Shown here: in pieces, positions 42,736 to 52,261 of the stretch
Layout: each line of letters begins with the position of its first letter
Position numbering within the stretch: position 1 is the first letter of the stretch
Assembly (NCBI GenBank): GCA_913058575.1
Contig: CAJXRF010000011.1
Location: forward strand, 1 to 64,000
DNA from: an uncultured Bermanella sp.
GTDB taxonomy: Bacteria; Pseudomonadota; Gammaproteobacteria; Pseudomonadales; Oceanobacteraceae
DNA length: 64,000 nt
Direction: 5' to 3'
Notes under the pieces: generated by a model
What the model was told of the DNA's origin: nothing
Database searches by the model: none
Seen by the model: the letters and a program-made list of their open reading frames with translations, nothing else
Made by a program: the position numbers and the translations under genes

Positions 42736-43090
42736 GATAAAAAAATCTATTCCATTAAATGACTTGATACTTATTTTTTACTAATTAGCAAAACTTATAA
42801 AAACAATTTTAAATTGCATAAATTATAAAGGCAATTAAAAACATGTATGCACAAGATAGCCTGTACATTTTGTAACATAATCTGGGTAAATCAATTTATA
42901 GTTTATACACGGGTGCTTTTAGTATTTTATTTAAACTTATATAAAACCTGCAATCCAAACAGTTTTATCAATTCTGGATATTTTTACTTAGCCCCATATA
43001 CGAAAAAGCCCGAGCACCTTAAATGCACGGGTTTTTATTTATAAGGTAGGTGTTAGCTAACCGCCAATTAAAGAGACATTAAACAACCTG
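42736..43090. other. Intergenic region with SDR terminator
   Basis: About 355 AT-rich bases. Apart from the hairpin at 43003-43037 nothing is seen. Confidence 0.45.
43003..43037 (-). terminator. Terminator of the SDR gene
   Basis: AAAAAGCCCGAGCA pairs with TGCACGGGTTTTT with one mismatch; the minus strand ends in GGGCTTTTT. It lies 54 bases past the SDR stop codon. Confidence 0.8.
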
Positions 43091-43873
43091 TTAATTAATC
43101 AAGGTAGTGCCTCCATCTACCGCTATAATTTGACCTGTGATAAAACCACCGGCACGGCTAGCCAGCATTAAAGCCACACCCGCAATGTCCTCTGGTTCGC
43201 CCCAACGATGCATAGGAATGCCTTTGCATTCTTCCTCAAAGGCTGCCTTATCTTGGCTTAGAAATTCTGTCATTTTTGAATAAAAGCGCCCCGGTGCAAT
43301 GGCATTAACACGAATATGATCTTCGGCAAGTTCGGTAGCCATCACTCGGGTTAACTGATGTACCGCAGATTTAGACGCCGCATAACTGAAGTTATCTAAA
43401 GCACTGCCCACCATGCCAGCAATTGAACCGATATTGATCACCACCGAAGTCGATTCAGCACTGGCCTTTTTCTTAAGCATAGGAGCCAATGCTTGAATCA
43501 AGAAAAAGGGCGTTTTCGCATTTATATCCATTACTTTATCCCAGCCCTTTTCTGGCACTTGTCCAAATGGTGCTCCCCAGCCTGCTCCTGCATTATTCAC
43601 CAACACGTCAAGGTGCTCTTCACGTGCTTGTAAGTTGCTGACTAAATGGCTCAAGCCTTGTGTGGTAGAAACATCAGCCGGTATGGCAATGCATTCACCG
43701 TATTGACTCAGTTCTTTCGCTGCTACCATACAAGCATCTGCCTTACGGGCAGTAATATAGACCTTGGCCGCGCCCGCTTCTAAAAAGGCTTGTGCCATAA
43801 AAGAACCCAGACCTCTTGAGCCACCGGTTACTAAACAGATTTTACCTTCTAAAGAAAATAACTTATCAATCAT
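43091..43873 (-). CDS. Short-chain dehydrogenase/reductase (classical SDR)
   Basis: A 260-residue classical SDR when started at 43873 (MIDKLFSLEGKICLVTGGSR); a longer frame back to 43981 lacks family character. Cofactor motif TGGSRGLG at about residues 16-23, NNAG near 95, catalytic Tyr and Lys in YAASK, and the closing GGFITGQIIAVDGGTTLIN. Relatives include RhlG-like and gluconate 5-dehydrogenase-like enzymes that use NADP(H). GAGCTGG lies before the start. The substrate is not known. It is divergent from the MDR gene at 44254. Confidence 0.9.
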   Translation of the reverse strand: MIDKLFSLEGKICLVTGGSRGLGSFMAQAFLEAGAAKVYITARKADACMVAAKELSQYGECIAIPADVSTTQGLSHLVSNLQAREEHLDVLVNNAGAGWGAPFGQVPEKGWDKVMDINAKTPFFLIQALAPMLKKKASAESTSVVINIGSIAGMVGSALDNFSYAASKSAVHQLTRVMATELAEDHIRVNAIAPGRFYSKMTEFLSQDKAAFEEECKGIPMHRWGEPEDIAGVALMLASRAGGFITGQIIAVDGGTTLIN

Positions 43874-44253
43874 ACCCAGCTCCTGATTCTTCTTTGCTAT
43901 TGCGGTCAATTCACCACAGAAATATAGACACCATACATTAATGCAATTTTTTCCGAACGATACCATGACCTCTTTAATCAACTGGATTTCAATAGGATGA
44001 ATTATTCATTTTAAAATTTAGTTATATCAACCAACAGCCAGTTATTCATAAACAACTATTAACCAGATCAATATTGAATTGACAAAAAATTACATTCCGT
44101 CAACAAATTATTCAAATGCCAAATTAAGACAGTGTTTCTCACAATTTAATGGAATACGAACAAGTCCCCTCTAGCGGTATTGCGTAAAACAGGTATATAT
44201 TGACCACTTAAAGTTAATAAACGTTTCAATAAACACACCGTGAGTTTTAAAAG
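43874..44253. other. Intergenic region between SDR and MDR genes
   Basis: About 380 AT-rich bases shared by two divergent oxidoreductase genes. No regulator gene adjoins. No convincing hairpin or promoter was found. Confidence 0.4.
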
Positions 44254-45375
44254 ATGACCCTATCCAAACAATTGTTCACTCATATTTCTTCAAAGGGACA
44301 GCTAGAAGTTTCTTTACAAGAAATTGAAATCCCTGAACCTAGTTCAAATCAAGTGCTGGTGCGCATTGACGCCGCGCCCATTAACCCTTCTGACATGTGG
44401 CCCATGTTTGGCCCGGCTAATTTAGCCAATGCTGAGTTGAATGTCGAAAAAAATCTATTGATTGCTCCGGTTCATGAACAGATATTGCCACGTATAAAAT
44501 CCCGTTTGGATCAAACCCTACCCATAGGTAATGAAGGGGCTGGTGTGGTGGTCGCAGCTGGTAACAGTGAAGCCGCCCAAGCGCTAATAGGTAAAACCGT
44601 TGGGGTATTAACGGGCAGCATGTATGCACAATATTGTTTGGTGCCGGCACAAGCTTGCTTACCACACAAAGATGGGGTGACACCTCGTCAAGCGGCCTCA
44701 TCTTTTGTCAATCCGCTCACCGCGTTAAGCATGGTTGAAAATATGCGCATGGAAGGCCATACAGCACTCGTGCATACCGCAGCGGCATCCAGCTTAGGGC
44801 AAATGCTAAACCGTATTTGTATCGCCCAAGATATTGCTTTAGTAAACATTGTGCGTAACCAAGAGCAAGCCGGCATATTAAAGGAAATGGGCGCTACTAT
44901 TATTTGCGACTCATCCAGTGCCACATTTCATAAAGACCTCTATCAAGCCATTGAAAAAACCGGTGCCACATTAGCGTTCGATGCTATTGGTGGTGGTCAA
45001 TTGGCCAGTGATATATTAACCGCCATGGAAGCGGTGGGCACAAAAGATATTGAGGGTTTTAATACCTATGGCTCTGAACTTAATAAACAAATTTATGTTT
45101 ACGGTGGTTTAGACATGGGTCCCACCACATTAAACCGAGCATACGGCATGACATGGAGCATCAGCGGTTGGTTGTTAAACCGTTTCTTAGCCCGTTTAAC
45201 ACCTGAGCGCATGGGCCAACTTCGCAAACAAGTGGCCGATGAAATTAACACCACATTCGCTTCAGACTTTACGGATGAAATTAGCCTACAACAAGCGTTA
45301 GAGCCGGCCACTATTCTGAAATACAATGCGAAAAAAACCGGTGAGAAATTCTTGATTAACCCAAGTAAAAAATAA
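44254..45375 (+). CDS. MDR-superfamily zinc-binding-dehydrogenase-like oxidoreductase
   Basis: A 373-residue medium-chain dehydrogenase/reductase. N-terminal GroES-like domain (IDAAPINPSDMWPMFGPANL, LPIGNEGAGVVVAAGNS), then the Rossmann domain (HTAAASSLGQMLNRICIAQD, GATLAFDAIGGGQLASDILT). The structural and catalytic Cys ligands of zinc alcohol dehydrogenases are absent, so it is more like the zinc-free quinone oxidoreductase or enoyl reductase class. A terminator follows. Substrate unknown. It could act with the divergent SDR. Confidence 0.85.
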   Translation: MTLSKQLFTHISSKGQLEVSLQEIEIPEPSSNQVLVRIDAAPINPSDMWPMFGPANLANAELNVEKNLLIAPVHEQILPRIKSRLDQTLPIGNEGAGVVVAAGNSEAAQALIGKTVGVLTGSMYAQYCLVPAQACLPHKDGVTPRQAASSFVNPLTALSMVENMRMEGHTALVHTAAASSLGQMLNRICIAQDIALVNIVRNQEQAGILKEMGATIICDSSSATFHKDLYQAIEKTGATLAFDAIGGGQLASDILTAMEAVGTKDIEGFNTYGSELNKQIYVYGGLDMGPTTLNRAYGMTWSISGWLLNRFLARLTPERMGQLRKQVADEINTTFASDFTDEISLQQALEPATILKYNAKKTGEKFLINPSKK

Positions 45376-45406
45376 TAGAAACCGGAAAGATATTTATTAC
45401 GGTAAG

Positions 45407-45437
45407 CTGCCAATATATTCGTGTATTGGCAGTTTTC
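45407..45437 (+). terminator. Terminator of the MDR gene
   Basis: CTGCCAATA and TATTGGCAG pair perfectly and run into TTTTCTTAT, 32 bases past the stop codon. Confidence 0.85.
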
Positions 45438-45544
45438 TTATCTAGCACCTTAATTCAACATAACCCCATAACTCGAACCAATTAGCCCCCTCCCAGCGAC
45501 CAATGCTCTGTACGACCTTAATAAAGCTAATTCCGTAACATTAT

Positions 45545-46348
45545 TCACAACCATGGATTAGGTGGGCTAGGCTTGGGTTTTTCCACCTTACCTGAAAGGC
45601 GATCTTCATCATCAGGGTGATGGCGGGCTTTAATGTAAGTTAATTGCTCAGGTGTTACACCAATAAATTTTTCATCCATAAAACACCTTACCCGCCACCA
45701 GGGTTTATTACAGCGCGCACTCAGTGCATCGTATTGTTGCTGGCTTATTTTTATGCCTGGCACTTCTATCCAATTTAAAGGTGTGCTTTTGGGTCTCAAT
45801 TTCTTTTTTAGCACACGATAATAAAGTGTATTTCTTTTCCCCCATGAGTAATATTTATAGCCGCTAGGGGCAGTTCGAATATGCCGTGCATCGGGCTTTT
45901 GTAATTCTGATAAACCTTCCTGACCTAAATACATGGGCCCAAAAGAAAGATAAGCATAATAAGACCAGTCACTCCAAAAATAGCGGTTGTCTGCTACCAC
46001 ACCTTGATTTGGTAGTGATCTGACATAATAAAACTCTCTCTGACCATTTTCCAATGTCACATGCCACAGGGCGACTATTTCCTCGCCAGAAAGATTGCCT
46101 TTTTTATAAAACTCCATTGGCCCAGCAAACTGGTTATGAAATCCTATAACGCCATAAGGCCCAAAATATGAATCATAGTAGTTTGCATCGTGATACTTTA
46201 ATTCATAATGCTCTGACTCATAATAATTCTGTACAGCATCGTGGTAATACGAGCCCGATATGGCATTAAAATCAAACAACCCTCGATGGGAGCACCCCGT
46301 TATAGCAAGCTCTATGATGACGATGATTAGTACTTTTTTAATATTCAT
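45545..46348 (-). CDS. Lipoprotein, candidate immunity protein for the Tle1-like effector
   Basis: A 267-residue protein with a lipoprotein signal (MNIKKVLIIVIIELAITGCS; lipobox ITGC). The mature part is very rich in Tyr and Trp (GSYYHDAVQNYYESEHYELK, YFWSDWSYYAYLSFGPMYLG). It has a Pro-rich end (EKPKPSPPNPWL). It begins five bases after the stop of the DUF2235 gene, so the two are co-translated or tightly coupled. Tle1 phospholipase effectors are usually paired with a periplasmic or lipidated immunity protein, and this fits by position and export signal. I do not recognise its family, so the role is inferred. Confidence 0.6.
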   Translation of the reverse strand: MNIKKVLIIVIIELAITGCSHRGLFDFNAISGSYYHDAVQNYYESEHYELKYHDANYYDSYFGPYGVIGFHNQFAGPMEFYKKGNLSGEEIVALWHVTLENGQREFYYVRSLPNQGVVADNRYFWSDWSYYAYLSFGPMYLGQEGLSELQKPDARHIRTAPSGYKYYSWGKRNTLYYRVLKKKLRPKSTPLNWIEVPGIKISQQQYDALSARCNKPWWRVRCFMDEKFIGVTPEQLTYIKARHHPDDEDRLSGKVEKPKPSPPNPWL

Positions 46349-46353
46349 CTTTA

Positions 46354-48531
46354 TTACTCAAATGGCTCCGCTACTATTAAATCAAATTCATCTATGTCTA
46401 CTTTTTTAATCTTGCCTCGAACATGTCGTATGCGATCTAATTCATCATTACGCTGATTAAAATCCACTGCTTCTTTAAAAAATATAGTGCGACGATAATA
46501 ATTAATGTCTTTATCATCTTCTTCCTCTTGTGGACCCATGCCCACAGGTCCATTAAATGGACTATGGGATTCATGAATATAGTATTCATCCAGTATTTTA
46601 AAGCTGTCTATAAAACGAGCAACCTCGCTGGCACTGCCCAAGTGATTTTGCATGCTGTATTCCAGTTTATCCATGGCCTGTCTAACATTCCCGTTAAAAC
46701 CCTTCAGCCTGCTTAACCTTCTGGTCTCATGCCTATCTGGCGTCCTATTGAACTTAATATCCCTATCTATTCTAGCCTGCAACTTTTGTATTTTGCGCTC
46801 ATAAGTATGAGCCTGTGCATTATAGCCACACCACTTCATCCATAGAGTTCTGAATGACATGTCTGCTCGAAGGCGCGTCATGACATATTCATAATTTTTA
46901 GATAATTGTTTCTCTATAGTGGCCAATTTTAATTTCGTCAAGGGTACGCCTGATGCCAATGCGTATTTATGCATTTCCTGTAACGGCATAACAGATAATT
47001 GCGTGGGATTGGAAACTTCGTTCTTCACCCCCTGCTGATTAGGCTCATATCCTCCCCCAACATCAGAGTGAGCGCCAATAAAGCCTAGCTCTACCAAATG
47101 ATCGCATATCACATCCCTAGGGTAATGGCGGTCTTGATTGCCAAGCAGAGTTTGTAAGTCAAAATTGGCTCGGTATTCATTTAGGGCAATAAAATGGCAG
47201 ACTCTCCCCCCTTCCTTTAACCATTGCGGGCGAATATGAAAATTATAACCATAATCATCATTATCTCCTGCTAAGCCATAAGACCCCACCGAATCAAATA
47301 AACCCGCAAAGCTAATCTCGAACTGACTTGGAGTGATAAATTCCTGAATATGCTCATCTTTAAACCCGTAAAACCCTTGCTTCACCACATTAATAAAGTG
47401 CCGCGCCGTGGTGGCTCCCCGACTAAACCCAAACACATCAAAATAAATTCGATTGGGCAAAATGTTATATTCATTAGTATAAGCAATGATGGCAGCCTCT
47501 ATGGTATCCAGCATGCCGGCTATTCTGCTAAACGCCCCAATACCCGCAGCGCTTCCCAATATCCCTTCTATGAAATTATCACCTTTACTGCCCACACCAC
47601 GTACATAACCATGTGTAAACGATACGCCCATGTTTTTGACTTGCCGCTCATAAGCATCACTTAATAATTTCACATTGGACCATGCCGTATCTTTATGAGC
47701 ATCATTTCCCGTGCCATCAAAAAATATTCCCATTCGTAAAGGTGGGTTAATTTTTAATTCCACAGTATGCAAAAGTACTCCATCAGACATAGTTTCGGTT
47801 TTAGTTACCGTCAAAACCGAGATTCGATTATTCTTTTGTGATTCATCAAGATTTTTATTTTTGTTAAGGTCTTTTTTTACATCAATTAAGTCATCTGTGA
47901 TGGCGTATATTTTAAAAAAATCCCCTTTTTCAGCTGTAAATACTTTACTGAAATTATCCGCTACCACATTCTTAATTTGCCGCACAGGCAAGGACTTCTG
48001 CGTATCGTTCACTACCACCAGTGAAACGGTATAGGCCGAGGGTAGTGAATGACCCTGTTCTGGTTGAAGATTCAACACGATTTTATGTTTTTCCCGCGGA
48101 TTTTTTTTAGGCTGAACTGAACTTGAATTGGTTTGTGTGGGCTCCGTTCTGGTCACTCCATGAATTTGAGGGATATGAATTTGATGTAACACAGCATCCA
48201 AAGCATTCATAAACATCAGGTTTTGACCTGAGTTAATCTCCCATACGCCAGAGTTATCAGGAGCAATCCCCACATGAGCGAATACCGGATGACGGGTATT
48301 GTTATTAATTAAAAATACTTGACCATCTTCCAGCTGATGATTAATGCACCCATAAGCATCAGCTGCCTTTAAGCGGCTAGTGGGCAAACTAAACTTGGCG
48401 GCATTGCCGATTGGCTCAGTGCCTGTCCTGCCATTATTGTTAGACATCAGCGTATTTTTAGCGTTTGAGGGTACTTCTATAAACTTCAACTCACTCCAAA
48501 GCAATTCACTGCCCTTTTTAAGTATTAGCAT
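46354..48531 (-). CDS. DUF2235 (Tle1-like) phospholipase, candidate T6SS effector
   Basis: A 725-residue protein. The DUF2235 alpha/beta hydrolase domain covers about residues 268-560: LRMGIFFDGTGNDAHKD, the nucleophile elbow FDVFGFSRGATTARHFINVV (Ser near 368), FAGLFDSVGSYG and IGAHSDVGGGYEP with Asp/His. These match the Tle1 family of phospholipase effectors. The 260-residue N-terminus is extra, with a beta-rich segment (RHPVFAHVGIAPDNSGVWEI) that may bind the spike; the C-terminus is helical. It has no signal peptide, as expected for a T6SS cargo. AAAGGAA site before the start. A lipoprotein gene follows at five bases. Confidence 0.82.
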   Translation of the reverse strand: MLILKKGSELLWSELKFIEVPSNAKNTLMSNNNGRTGTEPIGNAAKFSLPTSRLKAADAYGCINHQLEDGQVFLINNNTRHPVFAHVGIAPDNSGVWEINSGQNLMFMNALDAVLHQIHIPQIHGVTRTEPTQTNSSSVQPKKNPREKHKIVLNLQPEQGHSLPSAYTVSLVVVNDTQKSLPVRQIKNVVADNFSKVFTAEKGDFFKIYAITDDLIDVKKDLNKNKNLDESQKNNRISVLTVTKTETMSDGVLLHTVELKINPPLRMGIFFDGTGNDAHKDTAWSNVKLLSDAYERQVKNMGVSFTHGYVRGVGSKGDNFIEGILGSAAGIGAFSRIAGMLDTIEAAIIAYTNEYNILPNRIYFDVFGFSRGATTARHFINVVKQGFYGFKDEHIQEFITPSQFEISFAGLFDSVGSYGLAGDNDDYGYNFHIRPQWLKEGGRVCHFIALNEYRANFDLQTLLGNQDRHYPRDVICDHLVELGFIGAHSDVGGGYEPNQQGVKNEVSNPTQLSVMPLQEMHKYALASGVPLTKLKLATIEKQLSKNYEYVMTRLRADMSFRTLWMKWCGYNAQAHTYERKIQKLQARIDRDIKFNRTPDRHETRRLSRLKGFNGNVRQAMDKLEYSMQNHLGSASEVARFIDSFKILDEYYIHESHSPFNGPVGMGPQEEEDDKDINYYRRTIFFKEAVDFNQRNDELDRIRHVRGKIKKVDIDEFDLIVAEPFE

Positions 48532-48543
48532 AATTCCTTTTAA

Positions 48544-48807
48544 GCCCTTAGCGACGGATTATTAGAAGAGGAAATTAAGTTCACGTATCAAGACTATTTA
48601 GTCAATCTAGAAGGCCACATAAAAAATAAATATATTTTAAATACGCCGCCAGCATTAGACCTATTACAGAACCCAAGCTACCTGCAGATTGTGCGTTTTC
48701 TATCTGGCTTTATTACCCCCTACTTCGAGGTAAATCAATCACGTAAATTAAGCAAATTTATGCGCAATAAGATCAGCAATATTTATGCGAGGTTCATTAT
48801 GGGGTGA
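48544..48807 (+). pseudogene. 3' remnant of an unidentified gene
   Basis: An open frame of 87 codons plus stop, with no usable start near its 5' end (the only ATG codons are close to the stop). The translation looks like real protein: EEEIKFTYQDYLVNLEGHIK, LLQNPSYLQIVRFLSGFITP, YFEVNQSRKLSKFMRNKISN. It begins exactly where the DUF2235 gene's upstream region ends. The likely reading is that an older gene lost its 5' end when the effector module was inserted or rearranged. The family is not recognised. Confidence 0.4.
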
Positions 48808-48857
48808 GCGTTGCGCTTATTACTTGAACTAAGGCCCCGAATAATGTTAATTATCAT

Positions 48858-49742
48858 TTACAACTTTAAATCTGAAAGCGCTTCTTTTAATACTCGTATC
48901 TTTGATGATAAGTGTTTGCTTTGTGGGTAAACCAACGAAACAGGCCCTCTATCCAGTGCGTACTCGGTAAGAATTGGAACCACTTGTTTATTCTTTAAAG
49001 CCTGTGCTGCTATCACTTGCTGAGTTTGCACTATGCCATGCCCTTGAATCGCTAAATCCATTAATCCCTCGCCAATATCTAACACCATGTCTCCCGTTAC
49101 GGCTAGCTTTCTCTCTTGGGCACCTTGCTTAAAAAGCCACTGGTATAACCGACCAGTACGTGGATACCTAAGATTAAGACAATTATGCTCCTTCAAATCA
49201 TCCGGTGAAGAAGGTGTTCCGAATTTATCTAGGTAACTGGCAGAGGCAACCGTCACCAGTTTGATATTACCTAATTGTCTTGCCACCACTCTAGAGTCTG
49301 GAATCTCACCAATTCGAATAGCGGCATCAAAGCCTTCCGCGGTTAAATCCACTAGGCGATCTGTCATTGCCACTTCCATGGTCAGGCCAGGGTTATCTTT
49401 GGATAATTGGGCAAGAATAGGCATAAGGACGGTCCGTCCAAATCCTAAAGGCGCTGAAACTTTTAACACTCCTGACGGGCGCTCTCTCTGAGAGGTAAGT
49501 TGTTGCTGCGCATCTTCAAATTCCAGCAGCAATGCTGAGCAGCGCTCACAAAAAGCTTGCCCATCTGGCGTTAAACTTAAACTTCGCGTTGTACGATTTA
49601 AAAGCTTCACTTCCAAATCGGATTCTAAGCGACTAATGGCCCTAGAGACCCCAGACTGGGTCATATTCAAAGCAGCTGCCGCACCTGTAAAGCTCATTAG
49701 CTCTGATGTTTTAACGAATATTTTTACAGCGTTTAAATCCAT
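48858..49742 (-). CDS. LysR-family transcriptional regulator
   Basis: A 294-residue LysR protein: DNA-binding domain at about residues 1-60 (TSELMSFTGAAAALNMTQSG, then LNRTTRSLSLTPDG), effector domain from 90 (GVLKVSAPLGFGRTVLMPIL). It is divergent from the NmrA-family gene with a 117-base AT-rich shared region, so it probably controls that gene. Normal length. Confidence 0.92.
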   Translation of the reverse strand: MDLNAVKIFVKTSELMSFTGAAAALNMTQSGVSRAISRLESDLEVKLLNRTTRSLSLTPDGQAFCERCSALLLEFEDAQQQLTSQRERPSGVLKVSAPLGFGRTVLMPILAQLSKDNPGLTMEVAMTDRLVDLTAEGFDAAIRIGEIPDSRVVARQLGNIKLVTVASASYLDKFGTPSSPDDLKEHNCLNLRYPRTGRLYQWLFKQGAQERKLAVTGDMVLDIGEGLMDLAIQGHGIVQTQQVIAAQALKNKQVVPILTEYALDRGPVSLVYPQSKHLSSKIRVLKEALSDLKL

Positions 49743-49859
49743 TCCAGCACCAATATATGAATATAATCATATATATAATGACTTAAACCATATTTATCTT
49801 CAAATAATCATTAATTAAACTGCTTTCATCCTATATAACCAAAGAAGGCAGACAACAAA

Positions 49860-50732
49860 ATGAAAACTATATTCGTTACAGGTGGCACCGGAAACAATGG
49901 AAAGCCCATCTTAGAGACACTCGCACAAACCGACTTTTCAGTAAAAGCGCTATTACGAGATCCGTCGAAAGCCGTGGTTCAAGCCGCAAATATTCGCTAC
50001 ATTCAAGGGGATATGGATGATGTCGCTTCACTGGAAAAAGCACTTGAAGACGTTCATAGCGCTTTCTTAGTGACCGCCTATTCTGAAAGCTTTCCGCTGC
50101 AGCATAAACGCTTTATAGAGGCTGCTAAAAAAGTAGGTGTTAAGCATATCGTTCAGTTATCAGGCATAGGTGCCGACCCAAAGGCTGAAATACTCACTGC
50201 CAAGTGGTTAGGCGAAGCCGAGCAACACTTAATGTCTTCTGGGCTTCACTGGACTATTTTAAGAGCGGGTTCATTTACTAATAATTTTTTCGCCAATGCT
50301 GAATCCATTGCCAAAGAAGGCATTATTGCTGCGCCTTATGGCCCTTCGGGGGAGGCGCCATTAAGCATTATCGATAACCGAGATATTGGCGCAGTGGCCG
50401 CAAAAATACTCACTGAAGCTGAAGATCACAAAGGTAAAATTTACCATTTAACCGGTAATACGCATCTAAACTACAAACAAATAGCGGGCCTATTTACTAA
50501 AGTATTAAACAAGACAATAACCTATCAATCGGTTACCGATTTAGAGGCAAAAAATGAGTTACTGCAGTGGCAGGTGCCTGAATTAGTGGCTGATTCATTG
50601 ATAGAGTTATGGGCTTCAATACGAAACAGTAAAACGCCACCACCTATCACTAATGATGTTGAACGGATACTGGGTCGCAAACCCAAAACATTTGAACAAT
50701 TTATCCGTGATCATTCAAAAACATTCTCCTAA
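49860..50732 (+). CDS. NmrA-family NAD(P)-binding protein
   Basis: A 290-residue atypical SDR of the NmrA/QOR2-like group. The N-terminal dinucleotide motif is TGGTGNNGKPIL at residues 7-18; VKHIVQLSGIGADPKAEILT and LHWTILRAGSFTNNFFANAE follow, as in NmrA-like proteins, and there is no YxxxK catalytic pair in the standard place. Members act as redox sensors or as quinone reductases. GAAGG lies before the start. It is divergent from a LysR gene and ends in a GC-rich hairpin. The true role is unknown. Confidence 0.88.
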   Translation: MKTIFVTGGTGNNGKPILETLAQTDFSVKALLRDPSKAVVQAANIRYIQGDMDDVASLEKALEDVHSAFLVTAYSESFPLQHKRFIEAAKKVGVKHIVQLSGIGADPKAEILTAKWLGEAEQHLMSSGLHWTILRAGSFTNNFFANAESIAKEGIIAAPYGPSGEAPLSIIDNRDIGAVAAKILTEAEDHKGKIYHLTGNTHLNYKQIAGLFTKVLNKTITYQSVTDLEAKNELLQWQVPELVADSLIELWASIRNSKTPPPITNDVERILGRKPKTFEQFIRDHSKTFS

Positions 50733-50775
50733 ACCTAAAAACAAATAAATATCCTTGGGGTAAGCCCTAGTACTC

Positions 50776-50800
50776 CCCCCGCTCACTTGGTGAGCGGGGG
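50776..50800 (+). terminator. GC-rich terminator-like hairpin
   Basis: CCCCCGCTCAC and GTGAGCGGGGG pair perfectly around TTG, 44 bases after the NmrA-family stop. The T tract is weak (TTCATT). Confidence 0.7.
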
Positions 50801-51213
50801 TTCATTAAAACGTTGCTAGCGGATAATCACGGTGAGACTTCCCATAATGATTGCCTTGGTTTTTAACATGAAGGCATGTCTTTTTTCTCGAGGGCTTAGA
50901 CTTTTGGTCATCGTAACCAACTTTGAAACACAATACGGCAGCACCAACAGAACTAAAAAGCACATATGAACTTCTATTGACTCGGTATCTAAAAACTTAA
51001 TTTCATAGGATCTTTCAATCAGTAGGTAAATAAGTGTTAGTGCCTTATCAACCCCAGCATCAGGAACCGCTAGACTATACGATTCAGGAAAAACTAAGTG
51101 ATAAAGTTATGCTGTCATATTATGACTTTTATGGATAATTCAGCTGTTTTACGTGGCAAGCAGCGGAGAAGAAAACTCGAGAGATTAAAGCGAAAAGAAA
51201 AATTGAAAGAACA

Positions 51214-51244
51214 GGTCTTGCACTCATTATTTAAATGCAAGACC
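51214..51244 (-). terminator. Terminator of the TorF-like gene
   Basis: GGTCTTGCA and TGCAAGACC pair perfectly around a 13-base loop, 11 bases past the minus-strand stop. The minus strand continues TGTTCTTTCAATTTTTC. Confidence 0.6.
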
Positions 51245-51254
51245 CAAAGACTGC

Positions 51255-51926
51255 TTAGAAGCGCTTACGTATGCCCACTAAGAATAGTGCCTCATCATCT
51301 TCTTGATTATCATCTATTTGAGGAGTGTCATCGCTGATGTATGTGACTGCACCAAACAAATCAATGTGGTGAAACTCTGGGAAATCACGGGCCAATTCAG
51401 CACGGAAAGTGATTGCGCTATCTGCATCATCAAAGCTCCATAAACCAGCGGATAAATCTAAATACAAACGGTGAGGTAGGAACTTTTCGTAATTCACTTC
51501 CGGATACCAATACTTGGCTTTGATTTCACGGTTAAGCGCCACTTCCAAACCTTTCAAAAGAGTGCTAGCAACACGGAATTCGGTTAAATCACGAGTATTA
51601 TCATGCAGGTAGTTATAGGTGGTGACACTTGTATCTAAATTGAAGCCATCAAATTTATTGTTGTAACCAAACGACACATCCATTTCCACCGGCATGCCTT
51701 CAGCACCGGTACCATCGTCCACATTAGATAACCAAACACTGGCATAAGCATCGCCATTACTGTAGTCAGAACCGGCCTGTAAGGCAGCGTTGTTATCGGT
51801 TTGTGATAAGCCACGCCATACATAATCTGTTACAAAGGCAGCATTTTTAGTAAACTTTTCGGCGCTGGCACTCATGGCCGTGATCGCTAACAGCGAACCC
51901 GCTGTCAGTGTAATTAGTTTATTCAT
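51255..51926 (-). CDS. TorF-like putative outer-membrane porin
   Basis: A 223-residue protein with a signal peptide (MNKLITLTAGSLLAITAMSA, cleaved after SASA). The mature chain starts FTKNAAFVTDYVWRGLSQTD, the mark of the TorF/TIGR02001 family, and runs in alternating amphipathic strands (ASVWLSNVDDGTG, VEMDVSFGYNNKF, SVTTYNYLHDNTRDLTEFRV) to a terminal aromatic (GIRKRF) as in beta barrels. The start at 51926 has a good CTAAGGGA site; 28 further codons upstream are open but unlikely. The transported solute is unknown. Confidence 0.85.
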   Translation of the reverse strand: MNKLITLTAGSLLAITAMSASAEKFTKNAAFVTDYVWRGLSQTDNNAALQAGSDYSNGDAYASVWLSNVDDGTGAEGMPVEMDVSFGYNNKFDGFNLDTSVTTYNYLHDNTRDLTEFRVASTLLKGLEVALNREIKAKYWYPEVNYEKFLPHRLYLDLSAGLWSFDDADSAITFRAELARDFPEFHHIDLFGAVTYISDDTPQIDDNQEDDEALFLVGIRKRF

Positions 51927-52261
51927 GTAAATTCCCTTAGGTATACGTTTTTTATAAGTAAACTTACTATTGTAAGTAAGACGCAATGGTGCCACAGGGC
52001 AGACCATCAAACTAGGCGTAAGATAAAATTAAGCCTAATGAGATGATACGCTATGACGCCAGTGCACCTAACACCTGCACCCAAAGAGATGACACTAAAT
52101 TCATCGCTCCCGGTAATTTTTACAGTGCATTTTAGAGGGAGCAAAAATACTCATGCCTAATTGATAGGAGGCAGCCACGTCGCCAGTCAGTATTTCCTAC
52201 TTAATTTACCAGAACATATTATAAAAAGAAGGCTCTATTATGGCGGTAAATACATGCTAAT
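51927..52261. other. Intergenic region
   Basis: About 335 bases upstream of the TorF-like gene and downstream of radD. No clear structure or reading frame was found. Confidence 0.4.

Larger units (their letters stand above)
50733..51254. other. Intergenic region between convergent genes
   Basis: About 520 bases with the GC-rich hairpin at the left and the TorF-gene terminator at the right. A plus-strand open frame from about 51098 overlaps that terminator and the TorF gene end and is not considered a gene. Confidence 0.45.

Noticed and set aside
51098..51337. Small basic protein on the plus strand
   Set aside because: The frame runs through the TorF-gene terminator stem and into the TorF gene end, and it lacks a ribosome site.
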